From NCBI RefSeq assembly GCF_002237755.1, contig NZ_MWSJ01000001.1, positions 186,001 to 250,000 on the forward strand: 64,000 bases of DNA, given 5' to 3'. Below are positions 1 to 8,905 of the stretch, piece after piece (the first letter of the stretch is position 1; the number at the start of each line of letters is the position of its first letter). The position numbers and the translations under genes were made by a program. Under the pieces are notes generated by a model. That model saw only the letters and a list, made by a program, of their open reading frames with translations. It did not search any database and was not told the DNA's origin. Source of the stretch: Lysinibacillus sp. KCTC 33748 (lineage in GTDB: Bacteria; Bacillota; Bacilli; Bacillales_A; Planococcaceae).

Positions 1-17
1 AATTTAGGGGGATGTTT

Positions 18-905
18 ATGGAAAAATATTGGGAAGTGAAAACGGATTTTTTTAACAAGGAGAATCAGAAAATAGTTAATGAATTTCTATTGAACATGAA
101 AGTGGCAAATAAAAGTTTCAATACAATTAATAACATAAGATATTTTATGCAAGCCTTTTTTAAAGAGCTGGAAGTATCCTATTCATCTCTTGTGTCAAAT
201 GATATTCAGGAGTGGTTACTCAAACATGATAAGTGTTTAAAAGAAAATACGATTAGGTATCGTGTAAGTGCTCTCACTCAATTTTATACTTTTTGCGTGG
301 AAGAAGGATATATGGATAAGTCACCAATTAAATCAAGATGGATGCCTCGTAGTCCGAAGCCTGTACCAAGATATTTGAACAGACAGGAGATTGCAAAAGT
401 TCGCCAACAAGCTGAGCACTCCTTTCTTCGGGATCGTGTGATCTTAGAATTTCTAGTAACTTCAGGTTGTCGTGTAGGGGAGGTATATCAACTTGACAAA
501 AAAGATGTCGATTTAGAAAATCGGACTGCACAGGTGGTTGGCAAAGGGTCAAAGATTCGCCAAGTTCATTTTTCCGAAAAATGTAACCTTCTATTAGATC
601 GTTATCTTCAATCTCGAAAAGATGATCATCCAGCCCTCTTCATATCAAGTAAGAAAGATCCTACTCGACTTTCAATTAGACGGATTGCAAGGATATTAGA
701 GCGAATGGGTAAAAGAGCTAAATTATCAGGATCACTTCACCCACATCGACTTCGTCATACGTTTGCAACAGAATTATTGGCCAAAGGTGCAGACCTTTTA
801 TTTATTGCAGATGAATTAGGGCATTCAGATATTACGACAACCAGAATATATGCAAGACTCCCAAAGCAAGAACTTATCTCAATGTACAGAAAGTATATGG
901 GATAA
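18..905 (+). CDS. Tyrosine recombinase/integrase, XerC/D-like (first of tandem pair)
   Basis: A 295-residue site-specific recombinase of the tyrosine (phage integrase) family. An N-terminal SAM-like core-binding domain (about residues 10-95) precedes the catalytic domain. Visible catalytic residues are Arg in SGCRVGEV, the HPHRLRHTF box (His-x-x-Arg-His), His in LGHSD and the nucleophile Tyr in TRIYARL. I chose the ATG at 18 because AGGGGG at 6-11 abuts the upstream in-frame ATG at 12 but sits 6 nt from ATG 18. The stop is 13 nt before the next recombinase, so the two are probably co-transcribed. The length is typical of XerC/D, but tandem pairs next to surface-protein genes often drive local DNA rearrangement (inference). 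The closest paralogue in the window is the truncated gene at 7842. Confidence 0.9.
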   Translation: MEKYWEVKTDFFNKENQKIVNEFLLNMKVANKSFNTINNIRYFMQAFFKELEVSYSSLVSNDIQEWLLKHDKCLKENTIRYRVSALTQFYTFCVEEGYMDKSPIKSRWMPRSPKPVPRYLNRQEIAKVRQQAEHSFLRDRVILEFLVTSGCRVGEVYQLDKKDVDLENRTAQVVGKGSKIRQVHFSEKCNLLLDRYLQSRKDDHPALFISSKKDPTRLSIRRIARILERMGKRAKLSGSLHPHRLRHTFATELLAKGADLLFIADELGHSDITTTRIYARLPKQELISMYRKYMG

Positions 906-918
906 GGAGGATGGGGAA

Positions 919-1764
919 ATGGATGTAGAAGTTTGTATAAAACATTTTGTATTAGATTATAAATTTCGTATGAGCCCTGGTACATTGAAGGCATATCAAA
1001 TTGCCATAAAACAACTTATTAACCACTCCGAAAAAACAGTGGAGGAAATTACAGCGAGTGATATTCGGAAATGGTTTGAGTATCTACTGACTCAAAAAGG
1101 ATACCAACAAAGTACCATTAATCGTAAGATATCTGCATTGAAACTTTTTTTTAATTATTGTTTAGAGGAGGGACTTGTCTCACAGGACCCAACAAAGAAT
1201 ATAAAGTATGTGTATGTAAAGGAAAAACCTCCTCGCTATTTATTAAAGGAACAGCTCACTCAACTTCGAGTGTTTTTAGAAGGACGAACTCAAGAAAGAG
1301 CAATTATGGAAGTCTTATATTCGACGGGTGCAAGAATTAGTGAATTGTTTGATATGGAGAAAAAGGATGTTAACTGGACAGAAAGGTCTATCATTATTCC
1401 AGAAGGAAAAGGGGAAATAGGGAGAATAGTTTTATTTACATTAGAGTGTGCAGAACACTTGAAAGCATACTTAGATAGCCGGACAGATAATTCCCCTGCG
1501 TTATTTGTAGTATTAAACTCTGATGGTACATCTACAAACGATGTCAATATTTTGGAAGAATGGTTTCGTTATTACTCGAAAAGATTAGGTTTTAAGGTAA
1601 CACCGCACATTTTACGACACACTTTAGCTGCACATCTAGCACAAAAGGGAATGCCAATTGAGGGTATTCAGACCTTGTTGGGACATGAAAGGTATCAAAC
1701 TACCCGAGTATATACCAAGTTGTTCGATCATGCTCGTAAGGAAATGTATGATGATTTGATGTAA
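919..1764 (+). CDS. Tyrosine recombinase/integrase, XerC/D-like (second of tandem pair)
   Basis: A 281-residue tyrosine recombinase with a core-binding domain followed by a catalytic domain. The catalytic set is complete: Arg in STGARISELF, His-x-x-Arg-His in TPHILRHTL, His in LLGHERY and Tyr in TRVYTKLF. The start is ATG 919, which has AAGGAGG at 904-910, spaced 8 nt. An upstream in-frame ATG at 850 lies inside the first recombinase and has no Shine-Dalgarno sequence. It diverges clearly from the first recombinase, so the pair may act as a heteromeric system (inference). Its last 30 or so codons and downstream terminator reappear as scars at 7076-7215 and 31543-31790, showing that this end has been duplicated or recombined. 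Confidence 0.9.
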   Translation: MDVEVCIKHFVLDYKFRMSPGTLKAYQIAIKQLINHSEKTVEEITASDIRKWFEYLLTQKGYQQSTINRKISALKLFFNYCLEEGLVSQDPTKNIKYVYVKEKPPRYLLKEQLTQLRVFLEGRTQERAIMEVLYSTGARISELFDMEKKDVNWTERSIIIPEGKGEIGRIVLFTLECAEHLKAYLDSRTDNSPALFVVLNSDGTSTNDVNILEEWFRYYSKRLGFKVTPHILRHTLAAHLAQKGMPIEGIQTLLGHERYQTTRVYTKLFDHARKEMYDDLM

Positions 1765-1839
1765 AATAACCTCTTTTTATATGAAGAGAGAGAATTGCTT
1801 AAAGAATCCTGTTTTCTCAAAGATTGTTGCTGTTAAAAC

Positions 1840-1890
1840 TAAAAAACAGATTTAATCTACAAAACGTGTAGAATAAATCTGGCTTTTTGG
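1840..1890 (+). terminator. Terminator after recombinase pair
   Basis: Arms at 1847-1860 and 1866-1881 pair around a short AAAAC loop, followed by a T-rich tract. A related copy of this hairpin occurs downstream of the recombinase scar at 31.7 kb. Confidence 0.7.
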
Positions 1891-2276
1891 TTTGATTTTT
1901 CGTGAATCGAAAATTAAAGCACCCAGTTAGTTTAAGTACATTTATTCACAATCAATGTGTGTGAAAAACTGATTTTCTAGATTAGTATACATTATTATTG
2001 TAACAATTTGTGTATTGTTGGACTGATAATGCGGGTTTGAATGCCTGATAGTATACGTTATTATTATTTGATAATGTTTGTACTGCGTGTACTAAAACGA
2101 TTAATAGTGGTAAATATTGCTCGTTTGTATTTTGATCCGTAGTTATGTAGAAAAGATTGATAATTTTAATTTTGTTGGATTTTTATGTTAATATAATTAA
2201 TGTCGATGCTTACTCATTTATTAGTATCTATTCCCAAGTGAAACAAACCAATAAAGGGAGATTATGTAATTGAAGA
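1891..2276. other. AT-rich intergenic region with repeated TAGTATAC motif
   Basis: No gene seen. The near-identical 17-bp motif TAGTATAC(A/G)TTATTATT occurs at 1983 and 2049 in the same orientation, 66 bp apart. A further 15-mer at 2071-2085 recurs at 3312-3326, on the far side of the next gene. These are candidate recombinase recognition sites or promoter elements, not demonstrated. Confidence 0.4.
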
Positions 2277-3134
2277 ATGGTGGTATTTATGAAATTTAAA
2301 TCTGGAATTATTGTAATAGCAATTGGATTAATATTTGTTATAGCAGCAATCTGTAGACTCTTTGGGTATTCAGTTCCAAGTTCGGTAGTAGCTCTAATAT
2401 CAGTTATCGCAGCACTCATTAGCCTGTCAGATGTACTAGATATAACAAAATCTAAAAAATATACTGTCTATGTACAAGGAATGGCTCTTATTTTATTTGT
2501 TATAGCAATGATTATGTGGCTATTTCCTAATCTAGCAAACTCTTTATCATTACCTAGTATTGGTGATGTTTTTACGATCCTAGGATTAGGTTTTGTTATT
2601 AGTCTTTATGGATGGAAGGAAATCTTAGAAAGTAAAAAAGTAAATGAAATAAAAGTAAATAATGAGTACAAATTTAAACTAACCGAGTTTGAGTATAATG
2701 AAATGATGCAACTTAATGACATTATTGAGAGGTTAAAAAACTTAGATCGAGAATTCTTTCCTTATAATAAGGTACATGATGGTTGGGCCCAATTTTCTGA
2801 TAGTTTAGCTGAACATTGGAATAGATGGAAAGGTCCATTCTATGATGGAATGAATCGAAAAAACTATTTTGAATTTCTTCGTGTTTTAGATCAAACAGCC
2901 GAAAAAATAGGAGATGTAGCAGATCCAGACTACAGAAAATTTAACACTAGAATAGTTAAGATGTGGGAAGATTCAATTGAGGTTACATGCCAGCCAAGAA
3001 TGAACAATATTCATATAGCAAGTATGGACGATGTTTCTAAAGAGATTCAAAAAGTACTAATATTGTGGGACGAAGTTAAGAATCCAATAACCAAACGTTA
3101 TGAAAAAGAAAGAGCAGAGCTGAAGAAAAAGTAA
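2277..3134 (+). CDS. Membrane protein of unknown function
   Basis: A 285-residue protein that I do not recognise. About four hydrophobic segments are visible (roughly residues 7-24, 33-51, 63-80 and 93-110), followed by a charged, probably cytoplasmic C-terminal half of about 170 residues rich in Lys, Glu, Trp and Phe. No catalytic motif was seen. The start is uncertain: AAGGGAG at 2254-2260 is 16 nt upstream of ATG 2277, and ATG 2289 (MKFKSG) is an alternative. The gene stands alone between the recombinase terminator and two consecutive terminators and is bracketed by an 18-bp direct repeat. It could therefore be a cargo gene of a small mobile segment (inference). Confidence 0.65.
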   Translation: MVVFMKFKSGIIVIAIGLIFVIAAICRLFGYSVPSSVVALISVIAALISLSDVLDITKSKKYTVYVQGMALILFVIAMIMWLFPNLANSLSLPSIGDVFTILGLGFVISLYGWKEILESKKVNEIKVNNEYKFKLTEFEYNEMMQLNDIIERLKNLDREFFPYNKVHDGWAQFSDSLAEHWNRWKGPFYDGMNRKNYFEFLRVLDQTAEKIGDVADPDYRKFNTRIVKMWEDSIEVTCQPRMNNIHIASMDDVSKEIQKVLILWDEVKNPITKRYEKERAELKKK

Positions 3135-3178
3135 GAAAGTAGCTGAGTGGTAATCGTATTTATTTTCTAACTTGAAAA

Positions 3179-3208
3179 CAAAAAAATAACTTCGAAGTTG
3201 TTTTTTTG
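3179..3208 (+). terminator. Terminator after membrane-protein gene
   Basis: The self-complementary core AACTTCGAAGTT at 3188-3199 is flanked by an A-run and a seven-T run. Confidence 0.75.
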
Positions 3209-3265
3209 CTGTGAAGTAAAGATACTGGACAATAATAAGGTATACTAAATATAAAAATGTATTTA

Positions 3266-3303
3266 AACGTATTTAAGGGGATAACACTTAAATACGTTTT
3301 TTT
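3266..3303 (+). terminator. Second terminator-like hairpin
   Basis: A perfect 12-bp stem pairs AACGTATTTAAG (3266-3277) with CTTAAATACGTT (3287-3298), and the T-run continues to 3303. It follows another terminator by 60 nt, so it may come from a lost gene. Confidence 0.7.
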
Positions 3304-3381
3304 GTTGTTTAATAATGTTTGTACTGTGTTATTGAACTAATGCCCCGATTAGATGAATAATGTAGAAACCTTTATAAGGAA

Positions 3382-3762
3382 TTACTTTTGAATTTTATTT
3401 ACTGAAACCCCTTCTGTTGTTACATGATAGTTTAATGTAATAGGACCTTCAGGTGGATTAAAAGGACCTGTATAAGTATCATATTTTACTTTCACGGAAA
3501 AATCATACTGAGAATATCCACCAGTTAATCGTTTGATTTCTAATATTTCTGCATCCCAAAATGCATAACTACGACTTGGATATTCCTTATTAATCACTTT
3601 CCTTGCATAGGGGTCTAATAACACCAATAATACATCATAAAAATCAGAATGTATTTCTTTGGCACTGACATTCTCTGCTATCTGTGGTCTTTTCCAAGTT
3701 ACATATAAAACAGTTGTTAAACTAATTAATAACAATAAAAATATTACTGATATCTTTTTCAT
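3382..3762 (-). CDS. DUF3888-like secreted/membrane-anchored protein
   Basis: A 126-residue protein with an N-terminal hydrophobic signal or anchor (residues 3-22), then a small soluble domain. The pattern LLDPYARKVI with YDTYTGPF and a closing beta region resembles the DUF3888 family of Bacillaceae, whose function is unknown. The start ATG (reads 3762-3760) has AGGTAGGTG upstream. A 19-bp near-palindrome at 3771-3789 overlaps the leader and could be an operator or chance. It is transcribed toward the membrane-protein gene and converges with it. Family assignment is by pattern only. Confidence 0.65.
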   Translation of the reverse strand: MKKISVIFLLLLISLTTVLYVTWKRPQIAENVSAKEIHSDFYDVLLVLLDPYARKVINKEYPSRSYAFWDAEILEIKRLTGGYSQYDFSVKVKYDTYTGPFNPPEGPITLNYHVTTEGVSVNKIQK

Positions 3763-3844
3763 CTAATCACCTACCTTTTTAAAAGGTAGTATTTGCTTTA
3801 GACAAAACAATATTCTTGTATTAAATTGCGCCGTGTTAGTTGAA

Positions 3845-4052
3845 TAATAAAGAGCATCTGATGAAAAGTTGACTCTTTCAAACCTCTAAATGCATCTTCT
3901 GGAAGATAATCTTGGGAACGCATAAAGAATTATAATAACCGTCGTATTAAATATGTATAATATCTATTTCTTAGGTAATCGTAAAAAGAAAAGAAAAATA
4001 AAAAAAGTAGCCAATTTATCTTTGAATAGATTAGCTACTTTTATATTTAACC
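3845..4052. repeat. Long intergenic repeat, left copy
   Basis: About 200 bp closely matching 33079-33234, starting at GCATCTGATGAAAAGTT and ending after the TAGCTACTTTTATATTT hairpin arm. The right copy lacks a roughly 40-bp internal stretch. The hairpin near the end, with GTAGC/GCTAC arms, is terminator-like. This is one of several sequences shared by the 2-4 kb and 31-33 kb regions. Confidence 0.75.
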
Positions 4053-4201
4053 TACATTTACCGTGGGTTGTTCTTCTTGGATAGCCTTAATATGCTCTGT
4101 CCTCATAAACATACTTAACCTGAATATCAAAAATTTTTAGATACCCCATTGAACCTTTGATACGACAAGGTTTGGGATTGTTTTTTTGCTTTTTCAATAA
4201 C

Positions 4202-6844
4202 ATGGAAACTGCAACTAACCTTAAACAAGTAGTAGTAGAATTTGACGGTAAAGTTGATCCAGCTACTGCTTCTGAAGAAGGCAACTATGCAATTACTGGT
4301 ACTAACGATCCAGAAGTTGATACTGCAGTAGTTTCTGAAGATGGTCGCTCTGTAACGTTAACTCTTAAACAACAATTTGAGAATCAATCTGAATATAAAT
4401 TAACTCTTAACAACATTAAAGCTGGCGATAAAGTTTTAAATGAAAAAGATTTAAAATTCAAGCCTCTTGACAATACAGTACCAACTGTAGCTAAAGTTGA
4501 AGCTTTAGGTAATAAAACTATTCGCGTTCAATTCAGCGAGCCAGTTAAAAATGCTACAACATCACAATTCCAAATTGATGGTAAAGTAGTTGTTGGTTCA
4601 ATCCAACCTAACTTAAACACAGTAATCCTTAAATTATCTAATACTTTAACAGATGGAGAACACACTCTAACTGCTGAAGGTACTGAAGATTACAACAACT
4701 TCAAAACAGTGAAAGCTGACACTAAATTCAATGTTGTTGAAGATAAAACTGCTCCAACTGTATCAGTTGTAAGTGCTTCATTTGAGAAAGTAGTTCTTAA
4801 ATTCTCTGAGCCAGTTGAACAAGTATTTGCTTCAAACATCTACTGGATGCAAGGTGGAACTAAAAAGCAAGCTTCTTCTTTAAAACAACTTGCTGATGAT
4901 AAATATGAATTAACATTTGCTGGTGACAATAAACTTGTTTACACAACAGACTTATATGTTACTAACGTAAAAGACTACTCTGGTAACGCTATTGATAAAG
5001 ATACAAAAGTTCAAGTAACACCTGTAATCGATCAAACTCGTCCAGAAGTAATTAGTTCTACATTTGTTAAAGATTCTAACAACAAACAAATCACTATCAA
5101 ATTTACAAAATCATTAGATAAAGATACAGCTAAAAAAGCTGCAAACTATGTGATTAAAGATAAAGATGGTAAAGTTCAACCAATCTCTACTACTGTTAAT
5201 GTAGATAAAGATAAAGAAGTAACAATTACTTTACTTGGTAATTTAAAAGATACTACTGATTACACATTAAGTGTAAATGGTGTAGCTGATAACACTACAT
5301 TGAAAAATGTAATGCTTCCATACACTACAACTTTATCAGTTAAAGATGTTACTGCACCAACATTTGACAAAGTAACACGCTTAAGCGAAAAACAACTTTA
5401 TGTTGCATTTAGTGAAGCAATGGCTACAAGTGGAGACGGTAACATCGTTGATGTAGATAAATATACTGTAACTGACACAGAAGGTAAAAAATTAACAATT
5501 TCAGGATTTACTGTAACTCAAGATGCAAAAGGAGTTATTCTTAACTTCAGTAAAGCTCTTCCAGAAGTAGAGAAAAAAGATGACTCTAAATTCAAAGTAA
5601 AAGTATCACTTGTAAAAGACTTAGCTGGCAATCATTTAGACGGATATACTAAAGAGCGAGTTGTTGAGTCACATACAGCAACTGCTATTAAATCAGTTGA
5701 AGCTACTGCAAAAAATAAAGTTGAAGTAGAATTCGCTAACCCAATTCAATCACTAGTTCAAGGTGACTTCAAATTTACTGATTCTGAAATTGCTCATTAT
5801 GAACTTTCTAGTAATGGTAAAACAGCAACTTTCACATTAAAATCAGATTTAAATGAAGATGCTACAGTTACAAAAAGTAATACTAAAGTATTCTTAACTG
5901 TTGCAAATCCATCAACTATTGATGTATTAGGTAACAAAATTGATAAAACTGTAACACCAGTTGCAGTTGCTGACAAAATTGCAGCTACTGTTGATGCTGA
6001 AAATATAACTTCTGTTGAAAATAGCCAAAATGAAATTAAAATTACTTTCAACGAAGCTGTTAAACTTACAGGTGACGCAAAAACAGATTTCGAAGTATTA
6101 AATGGTCTAAATACAGATAAAAAAGATAAAATTGAAATTACTGGTGTGAGATTAGATAAACCAACTCAGGTAGATGGTGTGGATACTAGTAAAACTGTTA
6201 TCTTAACTCTTAAGAACGATCCAAATTTAGTTGCTGCAACAGTTGAAGTTGCAAACCCACGTTTTGTGGCTGATGTAGCTGGTAATACTATTGCTAAAAT
6301 CGAAAAAGCTTCTGTAGAGTTGGATAAAAAAGGTGCAGAATCAGCACTTGATACTGCCAAAAAAGATTTAAACACTGCAATCGCTAATGCAGTAGCAGCA
6401 AAAGCTACTGGTACTGAAGGTGTAGAAGCTGGTAACCAAGTTGTAGGAACTAAAGCAGCTTTACAAAAAGCTATTGATGCAGCAACATTAGTTAAAAACA
6501 ATACAGCTGCTACAGCAAAAGACTTAAATGATGCAAAAGCAGATTTAAATACTGCTATTGAAGCTTACAATGCTGCTGCTACAGTTGCAAAAATCGATTT
6601 AAAAGATGTAACTTTAGCTGAAGCTGCTAATGACACTGCTAATGATACTGTTGCAGTTTCAGGCACTGAAGTTCTTGTTTTAACTTCTTCTGCTACTGGT
6701 ACTGCTACAGTAATTGAAGATGCTGGAAAAATTAAAGTAACTGGTGTTAAAGAAGGTAACGCAACTATCACTGTTCAAGTGAAAGACAAAGCTGACGGTA
6801 AAGTTATCAAAGCTGGTACTTTTAACGTAACTGTTACTAAGTAA
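4202..6844 (+). pseudogene. Cryptic/5'-truncated S-layer protein gene
   Basis: An open frame of 880 codons from ATG 4202 (open back to 4157). It encodes the Ig-like body and C-terminus of a Lysinibacillus-type S-layer protein: serial beta-rich modules starting with phrases such as KVEALGNKTIRVQFSEPV, a helical Ala/Lys-rich segment around residues 715-800, and a final bacterial-Ig-like domain ending NVTVTK. Codon use is that of a highly expressed gene. The signal peptide and three SLH domains expected at the N-terminus are absent, no Shine-Dalgarno sequence precedes either ATG, and coding similarity starts abruptly after a non-coding stretch. A silent S-layer gene is known from B. sphaericus 2362 (recalled, not checked). 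It is probably an unexpressed donor cassette or a decayed copy; an external promoter plus N-terminal half could reactivate it (inference). Confidence 0.85.
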
Positions 6845-6880
6845 GCTTAACTTGCAGCAAAGATTTAAATAACAAGAAAA

Positions 6881-6917
6881 AAAAAGCTCTGTTGAGACAT
6901 CTCTTCAGAGCTTTTTT
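6881..6917 (+). terminator. Terminator of S-layer ORF
   Basis: AAAAAGCTCTG (6881-6891) pairs with CAGAGCTTTTTT (6906-6917), followed by more T residues. The strong intact terminator argues that the 3' end of the S-layer gene is undamaged. Confidence 0.85.
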
Positions 6918-7075
6918 CCTTTTGCAAAAAATATTTTATAGGCCCTAGTTTATCGAAAAATACTAATTTTAAACTAAATAAAACTTATGTACAAAGGTTA
7001 TCTAACTTTGGTGACTTCTGTATGTAAGTTTTAATATTTATCTCCCGATTGATTTAATACTAAAATATAACTCTC

Positions 7076-7215
7076 GAGTGTATTCGGATCGTATTGGGAC
7101 ATGAAAAGTAACAAACTATCCGTATATATACCAAATTGTTCAATCATGTTCGTAAGGAAATGTATAATGAATGGATGTAAAAAAACTTATTCTATATGAA
7201 GAGGGAAAGTGTTTA
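7076..7215 (+). pseudogene. Scar: 3' end of a second-type tyrosine recombinase
   Basis: This stretch is similar to 1661-1800, the last 35 or so codons of the second recombinase plus trailing sequence. Shared words include TTGGGACATGAAA, ATATACCAA and CGTAAGGAAATGTAT, and the Tyr region and an ATG-TAA-like end are still recognisable. It is interrupted by base changes and has no 5' part. Confidence 0.75.
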
Positions 7216-7841
7216 AAATAGCAAAAGCTAGCTATTTCCTTTTTATACTCCATTGAAATACCAATACGATGTTAATCAAATTATATAGTATGTACAACAA
7301 CTTTGTATGGGCTTAGCCCTGTTACAGCCTAGTTAGTCAATTTCCTTTACCTTTGTTGAAGAACAAAATGATTTTGGTTTGGAGTAATAGAAAAATCTTT
7401 AGCGATTTACTAAATCCCTTAAAGTCTTATCGTATAAACGATAAATAACAGACATAATCTCCTCGTTATTTCATCAACAAATTCAACTACTTGTTCATCT
7501 TCAAGGTTTTCCACAATCTTATCTTCCACTATCGAAGAACACCCATCTTATAAAGATTAGACCTATTTTTATTTTATCTCATGAGAATGCTTTTATAATT
7601 GTTCCATTAATAGCTCAGTTTTGTAATGTTAAAAAGTCTTAATTTATCTTATCTAAAAGAAGCTTTTTCGTTTTGTATTTTTAAGCATAAATATAGATAT
7701 GCCTATAGATTATATTTCGAGTGAACATTTAAACTTTTCCTTTTATATAACTATCCCATTTAAATTTATAGGTTTAAAAAATATAAATTTGGTAAATAAC
7801 TATACTAATTTATTAACCTGAAAGGAGTTAGAAGACTAAAA
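7216..7841. other. Degenerate AT-rich intergenic region
   Basis: No intact gene seen. A small hairpin at 7217-7245 (AAATAGC with GCTATTT, then T-rich) resembles a weak terminator. The remainder is AT-rich and separates the recombinase scar from the truncated recombinase. Confidence 0.5.
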
Positions 7842-8526
7842 GTGACACAGAAATACTGGGAAAGCACTCGAGAAGATATCCCGATATTAACAAGAAAAGT
7901 TATGAATGAATATTTATTGAGTTTAAAGTTGACTAATAAAGCAGAGGCCACTATTACAAAATATCGATGGATACTAGAGAGATTCTTTTCGGAGTGTTTA
8001 GTTTCTTTGGACGAGTTAACATCGGAGGATGTACTTACATGGTTGAATAAGTTTTCAGCTGGCAAAAATACGAAAACATTAAATCTCTTTTTATCTACTC
8101 TTTCTTCTTTTTTTCAATTTTGTCTAGAGGAAGAGTATTTAGAAAACATGGTAATGAAAACAAGGTGGAGACTTAAAATACCTCAAGGATTACCTAACTA
8201 TTTAAATGAGCAAGAATATGCTCAGGTGAAATTGGCCGCAGAAAAATTACCTCTTCGTGATCGGGCGTTAATTCTTTTTCTATTTTCTTCAGGATGTAGG
8301 AGGGCAGAAGTCGCGAAACTTTGTATTGAAAATGTTAATTTGGATCGCAGAACAGCTGAAATACTAGGAAAAGGGAATAAATATAGACAAACACATTTTT
8401 CAGTGGAATGTGCCCTTGTTTTAAAAGAGTATTTACTAACTAGAACATATGAAAAAAGATTCTTTATTTATGAATAAATTTGGTGATCAGCTTCAATCGA
8501 ACCGGCCGGACTTTAAAAATGCCTAA
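7842..8526 (+). pseudogene. Truncated, frameshifted tyrosine recombinase
   Basis: A GTG start at 7842 follows AAAGGAG at 7821-7827. The 211-residue frame is a paralogue of the first recombinase: both begin with a KYWE motif, and the core-binding domain and catalytic Arg (SSGCRRAEV) are present. It stops before the HxxRH box and the Tyr nucleophile. At the A-run near 8451-8456 the reading switches frame: the other frame reads DSLFMNKFGDQLQ, matching the family pattern, then ends at TAA 8524-8526. So there is a frameshift plus loss of the last roughly 85 residues. It cannot be catalytically active alone. Confidence 0.85.
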
Positions 8527-8529
8527 AAA

Positions 8530-8578
8530 AGAAAATAAAAAATAGCCCCTATCAGTCCATGTAAGAACTAATAGAGGC
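8530..8578 (-). terminator. Leftward terminator
   Basis: GCCCCTATCAGT (8545-8556) pairs with ACTAATAGAGGC (8567-8578) with two mismatches. On the minus strand it is followed by a T-rich tract (A-rich on plus, 8525-8542). It lies downstream of the small minus-strand frame ending at 8621. Confidence 0.6.
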
Positions 8579-8620
8579 ACTAACTAAGAAGTAAAGCCGA
8601 TACTACAACTTGAATACCGA

Positions 8621-8731
8621 TTAAGATAAATCATCATCGGTTTCTTGTAAATCCTGAAGTTCAAAAATAAAAAGTGCGTAAGGAACTGCCTCACCTTTAG
8701 CGAGGAACAATGCAAAGATTAACGATTTCAT
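8621..8731 (-). pseudogene. Possible minus-strand gene remnant
   Basis: A 36-codon frame from ATG (8731-8729), open without a start for about 38 more codons upstream, ends in an acidic ETDDDLS tail just before a leftward terminator. There is no Shine-Dalgarno sequence and no recognised family. It is most likely the 3' end of a lost gene. Confidence 0.25.
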
Positions 8732-8905
8732 GGGTACAGTAGATTTTCTAAGAAACGATATCATAGCCCAAAAATATCGTGTTTTGCAACCAACGTTGTT
8801 AGAGTATTTTACTTGTATTATTGAAATTGAAACTCAGCAAAAATCAAATCATAAGCCATTTACATTCATTTTAAGAATTTACGATTTATGTTTATTTTCG
8901 TGGTA

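Larger units (their letters stand above)
2071..3329. repeat. 18-bp direct repeats bracketing the 2277-3134 gene
   Basis: ATAATGTTTGTACTG followed by C/T-GT occurs at 2071-2088 and at 3312-3329 in direct orientation with one mismatch. The 1.24-kb segment between contains exactly one gene and its terminators. Confidence 0.45.

Noticed and set aside
1-905. Housekeeping XerC or XerD
   Set aside because: Tandem pairing with a second recombinase and scars nearby argues for a specialised locus; a genome-wide check would settle it.
4087-4284. Minus-strand frame across the S-layer junction
   Set aside because: No ribosome-binding site and half of it is antisense to the S-layer coding sequence; no family recognised.
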